A DNA stretch of 64,000 nucleotides, from the NCBI GenBank assembly GCA_020073445.1, contig JAIQFE010000001.1, positions 1 to 64,000 on the forward strand, written 5' to 3'. How positions within the stretch are numbered: the stretch's first letter is position 1; every line of letters begins with the position of its first letter. The DNA comes from Terriglobia bacterium (GTDB lineage: Bacteria > Acidobacteriota > Terriglobia > Bryobacterales > Bryobacteraceae). Positions 11,963-20,864 of the stretch are shown here, piece by piece. The translations under genes were made by a program, and so were the position numbers. The notes beneath the pieces are model-generated. The model was not told the origin of the DNA. It worked only from the letters and a program-made list of their open reading frames with translations, and made no database searches.

Positions 11963-12922
11963 ATGAAGGGTTTGACCGACATTCCCGGCATCCTGGTCGG
12001 CCACGCTTCCGATTATGACGGATTGACGGGCTGCACGGCCATTCTGTGTGAAGCCGGCGCCGCGGCCGGGGGAGACATCCGAGGCTCGGCTACGGGTACG
12101 GAAGAGTGGGACCTGCTCCATCCGCACCATGTTACCGAGCGGATTCACGCGGTGGTGCTGGCGGGCGGGAGCGCCTTTGGCCTGGAATCCGCGAGCGGCG
12201 TCCGCCGCTACCTGGAGCATAAGGGAGTGGGTTTCGAAACCGGCGCGGCGCGCGTTCCGCTGGTTCCCTGCGCGATTCTGTACGACCTCAATGTGGGAAA
12301 GGCCAGCGCTCGGCCAACGCGCGAAATGGGCGAGGCTGCGGCCTCGGCGGCTACGGACGACGCGGTGGTCGAAGGCGCAGTGGGGGCTGGAACGGGTGCG
12401 ACCATCGGAAAGCTGTTTGGCCTGGAACGCGCGATGAAATCGGGCGTCGGCTCGTGGACGGTGGAGCTCGGCGGGGCTTATGCGGGCGTGAAAGTGGCCG
12501 CTCTGGCGGCTGTGAACGCGGTGGGCGATGTGCGCGATCCGGCCACGCGAACGATTGTCGCGGGAGCGCGTATCGCTCGCAACTCGATGGAGTTCGCCGA
12601 TAGCGCGCGGGCGATGAAGAACGGACTGCAATCGGGATTTTCGCGGGCGAACACAACACTGGTCGTCGTGGCGACCAACGCTCGCTTGAACAAAGTGGAA
12701 GCGACGAAGCTATCGCAACTCGCCCAGTTGGGTGTCGCGCGGGCGATCGACCCGGTGAACACGATGTCGGACGGCGACGTTACGATCGCGCTTTCGATCG
12801 GCAACATGGGTGCACCGGTGGATGCGCTGGGAGTGGCGGCTGCGGAAGCGACAGCGGAAGCGATTCTTCGCGCGGTACGCGAAGCGCGGACGCTGGGGGG
12901 CGTTCCGGGTTTGAAGAACTAG
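11963..12922 (+). CDS. P1-family (S58, NylC/DmpA-like) self-processing peptidase
   Basis: A 319-residue member of the P1/S58 N-terminal nucleophile hydrolases. It has the family blocks DIPGILVGHA, AVVLAGGSAFGLESASGV, GAGTGATIGK and AAVNAVGDV. Asn230-Thr231 (in RANTTLVVVATN) matches the autocleavage point of NylC-like enzymes, giving large and small chains with Thr231 as new N-terminal nucleophile. The family includes D-aminopeptidases, beta-peptidyl aminopeptidases and nylon-oligomer hydrolases; the substrate is not readable. ATG at 11963 is preferred because AGGTG lies about seven bases upstream; GTG at 11954 would add three residues. No signal peptide is seen, so it is probably cytoplasmic. 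Confidence 0.88.
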   Translation: MKGLTDIPGILVGHASDYDGLTGCTAILCEAGAAAGGDIRGSATGTEEWDLLHPHHVTERIHAVVLAGGSAFGLESASGVRRYLEHKGVGFETGAARVPLVPCAILYDLNVGKASARPTREMGEAAASAATDDAVVEGAVGAGTGATIGKLFGLERAMKSGVGSWTVELGGAYAGVKVAALAAVNAVGDVRDPATRTIVAGARIARNSMEFADSARAMKNGLQSGFSRANTTLVVVATNARLNKVEATKLSQLAQLGVARAIDPVNTMSDGDVTIALSIGNMGAPVDALGVAAAEATAEAILRAVREARTLGGVPGLKN

Positions 12923-13155
12923 CCCACCAAGGCCGCGGTTCGCTGGGCGAGAGGGATGCCGTATCGGCCTAACGCGGCTTCCACGTCCTTCTTCATCAGC
13001 CGCGAGGCGTCGTAATCCACGGTGATCTTATCGAGCGACGGGGCCAACTGGACGCGCACCATTCCATACACGCTATGAATCGCCGCGATGCGGGTGTAGT
13101 CTTCTTCCTCGGTGAGCTTGCGCTCGAGATCGTAGTGGAGTGTGACCTTGGTCAT
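12919..13155 (-). CDS. Small HMA-like ferredoxin-fold protein lacking the metal-binding CxxC
   Basis: A 78-residue protein starting at ATG 13155. It reads as a beta-alpha-beta-beta-alpha-beta unit: KVTLHYDLE, a helix around DYTRIAAIHSVYG, MVRVQLAP, KITVDYDA, a helix KDVEAALGRYG. This is the shape of heavy-metal-associated domains, but the usual CxxC loop is missing and there is no cysteine at all, so copper binding is unlikely. It lies just downstream of trmJ on the same strand and overlaps the end of the P1 peptidase gene by four bases. A longer in-frame start at 13215 would overlap trmJ and looks less natural. No clear ribosome site was seen. Confidence 0.55.
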   Translation of the reverse strand: MTKVTLHYDLERKLTEEEDYTRIAAIHSVYGMVRVQLAPSLDKITVDYDASRLMKKDVEAALGRYGIPLAQRTAALVG

Positions 13156-13169
13156 GTTCGTGAAGAATT

Positions 13170-13889
13170 TTAGGATAACAGCTTCCAGCGAATCTGCCGC
13201 AGGATTCCCAGCCACACTTCGGCATCGTGCGCGTTCAGTTTCATACGGCGAATCAAGCGGCGGAGCTTGAGTTCCGTCGATCCTTCCACGCGTTCGTGTA
13301 CGTAGCCGGATTGTTCCAGAATTTCCTCCAGCATTTCCGTGACTCTCTCCAGATCCCCTGCGCGTGCCTCGCGGCGTGTCTCGGGCACGGCCTTCGCCGC
13401 GGCGGGGCTGCGGACGATCTCATAAAGACACACAGCCACGGCTTGGCCCAGATTCATCGAACCGTGCTCTTCACGCGTGGGGATGCGCATCAGCCAGTGG
13501 CAGTGGCTCATGTCGGCATTCGATAGCCCGAATTTTTCGGATCCAAAGAGCAGCGCCACGGGAGCAGTCGCAAGCTTCCGCGCAATGAGCTTGCCGCCCA
13601 GCTCCAGGCGCTTCGGGGGATGTTCCAGTGCACGATGGCCGATGGACGTCGTTCCCACCACCAGCCCGCAGTCGGCCACGGCTTCGCCCAGCGTCGGATA
13701 TTCCTTCGCCTTCTCGAGAACCTTCTGGGCCTTGACCGCCGAGCGGGCTTCCCGGAACGCGACCTCGTAGGGATTCACCAGCCGCAGCTCTGTGACGCCG
13801 AAGTTGCTCATGGCCCGCGCGGCCGCCCCGATGTTCAAAGGATTACGCGGTGAAACCAAAACCACGCGTAAGGGATTGTTATGCTCCAT
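13170..13889 (-). CDS. trmJ: TrmJ-type SPOUT tRNA/rRNA 2'-O-methyltransferase
   Basis: A 239-residue SpoU-family RNA 2'-O-methyltransferase. The knotted SPOUT motifs are present: NPLNIGAAARAMSNFG at the N-terminus, LLFGSEKFGL in the middle and PTREEHGSMNLGQAVAVCLYE, which forms the SAM-binding knot. The extra helical C-terminal part fits TrmJ, which methylates position 32 of tRNAs. The start is ATG 13889, overlapping the last 11 bases of nusB. A longer reading frame reaches 13973, but its extra residues lie inside nusB and look unnatural. It is the third gene of a ribH-nusB-trmJ operon. Confidence 0.85.
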   Translation of the reverse strand: MEHNNPLRVVLVSPRNPLNIGAAARAMSNFGVTELRLVNPYEVAFREARSAVKAQKVLEKAKEYPTLGEAVADCGLVVGTTSIGHRALEHPPKRLELGGKLIARKLATAPVALLFGSEKFGLSNADMSHCHWLMRIPTREEHGSMNLGQAVAVCLYEIVRSPAAAKAVPETRREARAGDLERVTEMLEEILEQSGYVHERVEGSTELKLRRLIRRMKLNAHDAEVWLGILRQIRWKLLS

Positions 13890-14298
13890 CGCGGCGAACG
13901 GCGTCGAGGACTCCGTTGATGAACGCGACCGATTCGTCGGTGGAAAATTGCCGCGCGAGCTCCAGCGCTTCATCGATCACCACGGGAGCGGGCGTACCCA
14001 CGTCCGTCATCTCGTACACGGCCAAGCGCAGAATATTACGGTCGACGGCAGCCATGCGATCCAAGCGCCAGTTATCGGACTTCGCGGCGATGCGCTGATC
14101 GATCGCGACGGCCTGTTCGGTGGCGCCGCGGACCAGGGCTTCCATAAATTCGTCCGGCGGCCCCGGATTGGGATCCTCGTCTTCCGAGTCCAATGTCTTG
14201 TAGAACGCGGCGATCGCTTCGTCCACGGGTTGCTTGCGGAGGTCGCAGGAAAACAGCACCTGTAAAGCGCGTTGGCGGGAACGGTGGCGGGCGGGCAT
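13879..14298 (-). CDS. nusB: Transcription antitermination factor NusB
   Basis: A 139-residue all-helical protein with an arginine-rich N-terminus (RHRSRQRALQVLFSCD) that binds boxA RNA, and a C-terminal DRNILRLAVYEM/VVIDEALELARQFS/AFINGVLDAV series typical of NusB. With NusE/S10 it supports antitermination in rRNA operons. It follows ribH by two bases, the classic ribH-nusB pairing, and its end overlaps trmJ. Confidence 0.95.
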   Translation of the reverse strand: MPARHRSRQRALQVLFSCDLRKQPVDEAIAAFYKTLDSEDEDPNPGPPDEFMEALVRGATEQAVAIDQRIAAKSDNWRLDRMAAVDRNILRLAVYEMTDVGTPAPVVIDEALELARQFSTDESVAFINGVLDAVRRDGA

Positions 14299-14300
14299 GA

Positions 14301-14789
14301 CTATTTTTCGGACGCCTTGCCGAATCGGGACATCTCGATCGCGGTCATCGCGGCGTCATAACCTTTGTTGCCGTGCTTGCCGCCGGCGCGTGCCTCGGCT
14401 TGTTCCAGCGTATCGGTGGTCAGAACGCCAAAGGCCACCGGAATGTTGCACTCGAGCGCGACCTGCTGCAGCCCGCGTGCGGCCTCGCCGGCGACGAAAT
14501 CGAAGTGGGGCGTCTCGCCGCGGATCACCGCGCCCAGGGCAATAATGCCGCTGAAACCGCCGTGTGCCAGCCATTTTGCGGCTAACGGCAGCTCAAACGC
14601 GCCCGGAACGTGGAAAACCTCGATCCCATCCGCACCGGCTTTGGTGAGCGCTTCCCTCGCTCCTTCCAGCAGTTTTTCGGTGATCGCGGAGTTGAAGCGT
14701 GCCACTACGATGGCGAACTTCAGCCCTTTGGCGTCATTTCTTCCAGACGCTTTCGCGTCGACACTCCAATCAGGGGTTTCACGGGACAT
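14301..14789 (-). CDS. ribH: 6,7-dimethyl-8-ribityllumazine synthase
   Basis: A 162-residue lumazine synthase, the penultimate step of riboflavin synthesis. It condenses 5-amino-6-ribitylaminouracil with dihydroxybutanone phosphate. Signature blocks are IVVARFN (substrate loop), VPGAFELP, and [15 protein letters not shown] with the catalytic histidine. The N-terminal 20 residues are a variable extension. It is the first gene of ribH-nusB-trmJ and is divergent from lepA with about 65 bases between starts. No FMN riboswitch is visible in that short gap. Confidence 0.96.
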   Translation of the reverse strand: MSRETPDWSVDAKASGRNDAKGLKFAIVVARFNSAITEKLLEGAREALTKAGADGIEVFHVPGAFELPLAAKWLAHGGFSGIIALGAVIRGETPHFDFVAGEAARGLQQVALECNIPVAFGVLTTDTLEQAEARAGGKHGNKGYDAAMTAIEMSRFGKASEK

Positions 14790-14854
14790 CGTGGGATAAT
14801 AGAAAAAACCGGTTCGGCTTCAATCATACCGCGCTCATACAACAGTAAGTAAGC

Positions 14855-16669
<1,815 letters not shown>

Positions 16670-16885
16670 TATCCGAGCGATTTGGCCGCTCCATGACTGT
16701 CGCGGTTCGGTGAACAAATTTTCCGATTCCTTTCGCCATCTCGTCAAGACTCGGCAGGATCTTGATCCTTTCCTCTCAGTAATCCTGGATTGTTTCGGAG
16801 TGCGTCGGGGCCGCAAGACGCACAAGGCGCCACCGCGTTTTTGCCCTGGGCGCAGTATCCTACTACGAGGAGTGCCCATTTCAGA

Positions 16886-18448
16886 ATGAAACGATTTCCA
16901 GTGTTGGCCTGCGCATCGCTGTTCTGGTTCGCAAATGTTGTGACTGCGCAAACCAACCCGTGCCCGGCTAACGCCCGCTTCGGCGATCCGGCAGTAAGCG
17001 CGCCCTGGAATGGATGGGGCGCGGGTGGAGCCAACACACGATTTCAAGATCAGAAGAACGCCGGGATCGCGGCCTCCGACGTGCCGAAGCTCAAGCTCAA
17101 ATGGGCGTTCGGATTTCCGGGAGTAAAGTCGGTGTTCGGCCAGCCGTCCATCGTCGCCGGGCGGGTATTTGTCGGCGTCGATACGGGCGCAGTCTATTCG
17201 CTCGATGCTGGAACGGGCTGCATGTACTGGATGTTCCAGGCGGATTCGGGCGTGCGCACCGCGGTCAGCATCGAACGCTTGGGCAGCGGGCAGTCAGCAC
17301 GATACGCAGCTTTCTTCGGCGACGGCAAAGCCAACGCCTACGCCGTGGATGCGGCCACCGGCCGGCAGATCTGGAAGGTTCACGTTGAGGATCACGCATC
17401 GGCGAAGATCACAGGCGCGACCAAGGTCTTCGAAGGCCGCGTGTATGTGCCGGTCTCGTCGGGTGAGGAAGGCGCGGGTCCCAACAGGAACTATCCGTGC
17501 TGCACATTTCGCGGCAGCGTGGTCGCGCTGGATGCAGCGACGGGCAAGCAGGTGTGGAAGACCTACACCATCGCCGACGAACCCAAGCTGGCTGGAAAAA
17601 ACTCCAACGGCGTGCAGCGGTTCGGTCCCGCGGGTGGCGGTGTTTGGAACTCGCCCACCATCGATCCGGCGCGCCACGCGCTTTACATCGGCACGGGCGA
17701 CGCATACACGGATCCAGTAGCCGACACTACGGACGCGATCCTGGCCATGGACCTGAACACCGGCAAGATCCTTTGGTCGGTGCAGGACACTCCGAAGGAT
17801 ATTTGGCTGGCGGGCTGCAACGGTGCCACACCGCCTGAGAACTGTCCGAAGGAGTTGGGTCCAGATCACGATTTCGGATCGCCTCCGATTTTGAAGACGC
17901 TACCAAATGGCAAGACGATCCTGGTGGCCGGGCAGAAGAGCGGCAATGTCTGGGCGCACGATCCCGACAATAAAGGCGCCGTGATCTGGAAAACAGCGCT
18001 GGTGAGCAACACCAGCGAGTTCGGTGGAAAGATCGTGTGGGGTGGCGCGGCCGACGACCAGAATGCCTACTTCGGTCTGGGTCCTGGGGGAATCGCGGCG
18101 GTGCAGCTTCGCGACGGCGAGCGGAAATGGTTCACCAAGCCGGAGCTTGCCCCAGCGATGGCGCAACATCCCGGCCATGAGGGCCCACTGACGGCGATTC
18201 CGGGAGTGGTGTTTTCGGGCGCTTGGGATGGGATCTTGCGTGCGCTCTCCACCGCCGACGGCAAGGTCATCTGGCAGTACAACACCATTCAGGATTTCAC
18301 TACCGTGAATGGAGTCGCTGCAAAGGGTGGATCCATGGGCGCCGCAGGTCCCGTGGTCGCGGGTGGCGTGTTGTTCGTTCCATCGGGCTACGTCGGGGTC
18401 CGGCAGGGAATCCCCGGCAACGTGTTACTCGCTCTCACTGTCCAGTAG
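16886..18448 (+). CDS. Exported PQQ-type beta-propeller dehydrogenase, polyvinyl-alcohol-dehydrogenase-like
   Basis: A 520-residue protein with an N-terminal signal peptide (about residues 1-21, ending NVVTAQ). The start is ATG 16886; an upstream in-frame start at 16790 would put 32 non-coding-like residues before the signal. Repeats with the propeller signature (VYSLDAGTGC, YAVDAATGRQIWK, VVALDAATGKQVWK, ILAMDLNTGKILW) are spread along the chain. The opening WNGWGAGGANTRFQ and SVFGQPSIVAGRVFVG match the PVA-dehydrogenase branch of quinoproteins, but the N-terminal haem-c module of those enzymes is absent. It probably oxidises alcohols or sugars in the periplasm; the substrate and whether PQQ is really bound are open. 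Confidence 0.8.
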   Translation: MKRFPVLACASLFWFANVVTAQTNPCPANARFGDPAVSAPWNGWGAGGANTRFQDQKNAGIAASDVPKLKLKWAFGFPGVKSVFGQPSIVAGRVFVGVDTGAVYSLDAGTGCMYWMFQADSGVRTAVSIERLGSGQSARYAAFFGDGKANAYAVDAATGRQIWKVHVEDHASAKITGATKVFEGRVYVPVSSGEEGAGPNRNYPCCTFRGSVVALDAATGKQVWKTYTIADEPKLAGKNSNGVQRFGPAGGGVWNSPTIDPARHALYIGTGDAYTDPVADTTDAILAMDLNTGKILWSVQDTPKDIWLAGCNGATPPENCPKELGPDHDFGSPPILKTLPNGKTILVAGQKSGNVWAHDPDNKGAVIWKTALVSNTSEFGGKIVWGGAADDQNAYFGLGPGGIAAVQLRDGERKWFTKPELAPAMAQHPGHEGPLTAIPGVVFSGAWDGILRALSTADGKVIWQYNTIQDFTTVNGVAAKGGSMGAAGPVVAGGVLFVPSGYVGVRQGIPGNVLLALTVQ

Positions 18449-18451
18449 CGA

Positions 18452-18482
18452 CCGCTCCGGAGGGGAGCGGAATGCAATTTTT
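18452..18482 (+). terminator. Candidate rho-independent terminator after the PVA-dehydrogenase-like gene
   Basis: CCGCTCC (18452-18458), loop GGAGG and GGAGCGG (18464-18470) form a perfect 7-bp stem starting four bases after the stop codon. A T-run (18478-18482) follows after seven bases. The gap between stem and T-run is longer than ideal. The T-run sits inside a second small palindrome (ATGCAA/TTGCAT). Confidence 0.45.
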
Positions 18483-18627
18483 GCATAACTCCCACAGATT
18501 GCGTTAATTATCCGCCTAACTTAGGTCTTTCGACGATACACTCTACCACTAATGTCTCCGAACCCTTACTCCGATCATTACTCCTGGGCCAACTGGAGTC
18601 TCTCCCAGGTCCCTTCGGAGCGATTTG

Positions 18628-20040
18628 ATGAGTTCTTCCGCCTCCCTGCGAACCCAACGAGCGAAAGTATACGACCTTGTGGTGGTCGACGATGATCCGG
18701 CGCAGATTCAACTGGTCACGGATATTCTGGACGGGCAGGCGTTTAAGATTCACGGCGCGAATGACCCCCAAGCTGGCTTGGATCTGGTGGCCAAAGTGCG
18801 GCCGGCAATCGTTCTTCTGGATTTGGTTCTGCCCGGTATCAGCGGAATGGAACTGCTGGAACGAATCCTCGAAATCGATCCGGCGATCGACGTCATCCTC
18901 GTCACCGGAAGCTATTCCACAGAGTCGGCTGTCGAAGCCATTCAGAAGGGTGCCTACGACTACCTGACCAAACCCCTGCCTCTGGAACGTTTTCATCAGA
19001 AGCTGGATAAATGGCTGGCCGATGCGCAAGCGAAGGAGCGAAGCCAGGCGCTCGAGAGCGAATTGTTGGGGGCATTTCAGCTGGAAGGAATCGTCGGGCG
19101 CGGCCCGGCCATGCTGGAGGTGTTTTCAAAGATCCGGCGCGTTGCTCCGCACTTCCACACGGCGCTGGTGACCGGCGAATCGGGAACAGGCAAAGAGTCT
19201 GCCGCCAAGGCTCTTCACCAACTGAGTCCGAATCCATCCGGCCCCTTCGTAGTGTGCAACTGCGCCGCTATTCCCGAGAATCTCTTTGAAAGCGAACTCT
19301 TCGGGCATGTCCGCGGAGCCTTCACGGGAGCTTTACAGGACAAGCGCGGCTACGTGGAAGCGGCCAGCGGCGGCACGCTGTTTCTCGACGAAATTACGGA
19401 GGTTCCGCTCACCGTCCAGGCCAAGTTATTGCGCCTTCTGCAGAACCGCGAAATCCAACGCGTGGGGAGTTCCCGGACCGCTCAGATCGACCTGCGCATT
19501 GTTGCAGCCACGAATCGGGATCTGCGGGGACTGGTTGCCGACGGGAAATTGCGTGACGACCTGTATTACAGGCTTTCGATGATCGAGGTAAGACTTCCTC
19601 GTCTGGCCGACCGCCGCGAGGACCTGCCATTGCTCGAACGCCACTTCCTGGATCGTTTCGCGGCGCGGTACAAGAAACCCACGCTGACGCTCTCGCGCCG
19701 GGCACAGGCGATGATTTCAAGCTATGCCTGGCCGGGAAACATCCGAGAGTTGGAGAACGTAATCGGGTACGCCTGCATGATGACGGAATCGGACACCATC
19801 GACCTTCGGGATCTGCCGGATTACTTGCATGCAAACGTGTCGCCTGGCCCCACCGAAGAAGAAGTCCTGGTGTCGATGCGGAATATGGAGCTTCGGCATT
19901 TGCATCGCGTGCTTGAACATGTGGGAGGCAATCGCGGCAAGGCTGCCGAGATCCTCGAAATCAGCCGGACGACGCTTTATCGGCTTTTGGAAGAAGAGAA
20001 ACGAAATGCTAAAAGCAGCCCGCCCAGTGTCCAGGTTTGA
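18628..20040 (+). CDS. NtrC-family sigma-54-dependent response regulator
   Basis: A 470-residue three-domain regulator. The receiver domain (about 15-130) has the acidic pocket VVVDDD and a phosphorylatable Asp65 in LLDLVLPG. The AAA+ domain has Walker A GESGTGKE and the sigma-54 contact loop GAFTGA intact, with SELFGH and RIVAATNRDL blocks. The C-terminus is a Fis-type helix-turn-helix (NRGKAAEILEISRTTLYRLLEE). It should activate sigma-54 promoters when phosphorylated. ATG 18628 follows a GGAG site. Just downstream are a sigma-54-like promoter and the yfiR/TonB/hybrid-kinase operon, so that operon is the natural target and its kinase the natural partner. This is inference. Confidence 0.93.
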   Translation: MSSSASLRTQRAKVYDLVVVDDDPAQIQLVTDILDGQAFKIHGANDPQAGLDLVAKVRPAIVLLDLVLPGISGMELLERILEIDPAIDVILVTGSYSTESAVEAIQKGAYDYLTKPLPLERFHQKLDKWLADAQAKERSQALESELLGAFQLEGIVGRGPAMLEVFSKIRRVAPHFHTALVTGESGTGKESAAKALHQLSPNPSGPFVVCNCAAIPENLFESELFGHVRGAFTGALQDKRGYVEAASGGTLFLDEITEVPLTVQAKLLRLLQNREIQRVGSSRTAQIDLRIVAATNRDLRGLVADGKLRDDLYYRLSMIEVRLPRLADRREDLPLLERHFLDRFAARYKKPTLTLSRRAQAMISSYAWPGNIRELENVIGYACMMTESDTIDLRDLPDYLHANVSPGPTEEEVLVSMRNMELRHLHRVLEHVGGNRGKAAEILEISRTTLYRLLEEEKRNAKSSPPSVQV

Positions 20041-20074
20041 AACAGAGCGCCCTGAACTGAAACCCTCATCTGCG

Positions 20075-20086
20075 CGACAACTGTCG
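20075..20086. promoter_or_regulatory. Candidate activator-binding palindrome upstream of the yfiR operon
   Basis: CGACA-AC-TGTCG is a 12-bp inverted repeat lying 33 bases before the -24 element of the sigma-54-like promoter and 34 bases after the regulator stop codon. It could be the upstream activating site of the adjacent NtrC-type protein. No second copy was found in the regulator's own upstream region, so support is weak. Confidence 0.3.
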
Positions 20087-20118
20087 AGTAAGCCCTTGCT
20101 AATCAGCCAGATCCATAG

Positions 20119-20133
20119 TGGCCTACCTTTTGC
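20119..20133 (+). promoter_or_regulatory. Candidate sigma-54 (-24/-12) promoter of the yfiR-TonB-kinase operon
   Basis: TGGC at 20119-20122 and TTGC at 20130-20133 are arranged as GG-N10-GC, the spacing required by sigma-54. Both conserved blocks match (TGGC and TTGC), although the A/C after TGGC do not. Transcription would start near 20145, leaving a leader of about 120 bases. Its position directly behind a sigma-54 activator gene strengthens the call. Confidence 0.5.
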
Positions 20134-20162
20134 CCTGATTCTTGCCGATCCATAGCGTAAGG

Positions 20163-20199
20163 CTCCTACAGGCCCCTATGTATGCAGGGGCACAAGGAG
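20163..20199 (+). other. Structured leader with nested hairpin ahead of yfiR
   Basis: GCCCCT (20172-20177) pairs with AGGGGC (20186-20191) over an 8-base loop. Outside it, CTCCT (about 20163-20167) can pair with AGGAG (about 20195-20199), which would sequester a strong Shine-Dalgarno-like AAGGAGG. No start codon follows that motif at the right distance. The stretch resembles no riboswitch I know. Confidence 0.25.
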
Positions 20200-20263
20200 G
20201 TTCTACGTCGAACGAGGGCAGAGTGCAGGAACGAAGTAAAAGACGGCACGAGCAGATCGCCGC

Positions 20264-20830
20264 ATGGGCAGGATGATGCTGGGCCAAGCCGCCGTTCGAA
20301 AAGGCATGACTTCCAGGATCGTCTGGCTGGCACTCGCGGCCACCGTCGGTTCGGTGCGCGCTCAAGCCCCGGTTGCCGACGAATATCCGGTGAAAGCGGC
20401 TTTCTTATTTAACTTCGCCAAGTTCGTGGAATGGCCGGCGGTTGCATTCAAAAGTCCTGAAGATCCCATCGCGATTTGCGTGCTGGGTCAAGATCCGTTC
20501 GGCACTGCGCTGGAGGAAGTTGTCCGTAACAAGACCGTGGCGAATCGGCCATTCGTAGTTCGTGAGGTTTTGAATGCGCAGCAGGCGATTACCTGTCAGA
20601 TCGTATTCGTGAGCGCTTCGGAGCGAAAACGGTTTCGCCCTCTCCTGGACGGGCTCAAGGGACGCAGCATTCTGACGGTCGGAGAAGCAGACGATTTCAC
20701 GGCGAGCGGCGGAATCATCAACTTCAAGTTGAAAGACGCGCGGGTGCGTATCGAAATCGATGCGGGGGCCGCGGATCGGGCCGGTTTGCGGATCAGTTCC
20801 AAGCTCTTGAGTCTCGCGGACAGGAAATAG
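20264..20830 (+). CDS. YfiR-family periplasmic regulatory protein (DUF4154)
   Basis: A 188-residue exported protein of the YfiR type. The signature opening EYPVKAAFLFNFAKFVEWP is clear, followed by ICVLGQDPFG, a FVSASERKRF strand, LTVGEADDFTASGGIINF and the closing ISSKLLSLA. In Pseudomonas, YfiR is a periplasmic repressor that holds the sensor domain of the diguanylate cyclase YfiN. Two cysteines (in IAICVLG and ITCQIVF) may form a disulfide as in YfiR. The signal peptide is TSRIVWLALAATVGSVRA-Q. The start could be 20264, 20273/20276 or 20306; all place the signal at the N-terminus. It is first in the operon with the TonB receptor and CHASE8 kinase. Confidence 0.85.
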   Translation: MGRMMLGQAAVRKGMTSRIVWLALAATVGSVRAQAPVADEYPVKAAFLFNFAKFVEWPAVAFKSPEDPIAICVLGQDPFGTALEEVVRNKTVANRPFVVREVLNAQQAITCQIVFVSASERKRFRPLLDGLKGRSILTVGEADDFTASGGIINFKLKDARVRIEIDAGAADRAGLRISSKLLSLADRK

Positions 20831-20864
20831 GGGAACCAGCATGTTTGACCTGGGGGAGAATCAC

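Noticed and set aside
18469-18484. Possible sigma-54 promoter ahead of the NtrC-type gene
   Set aside because: GG and GC are separated by 12 bases, not the required 10, and the sequence is better explained as a terminator.
20177-20275. Small frame beginning MYAGAQGGSTSNEG in the yfiR leader
   Set aside because: No ribosome site and no recognisable product; the hairpin explains the sequence better.
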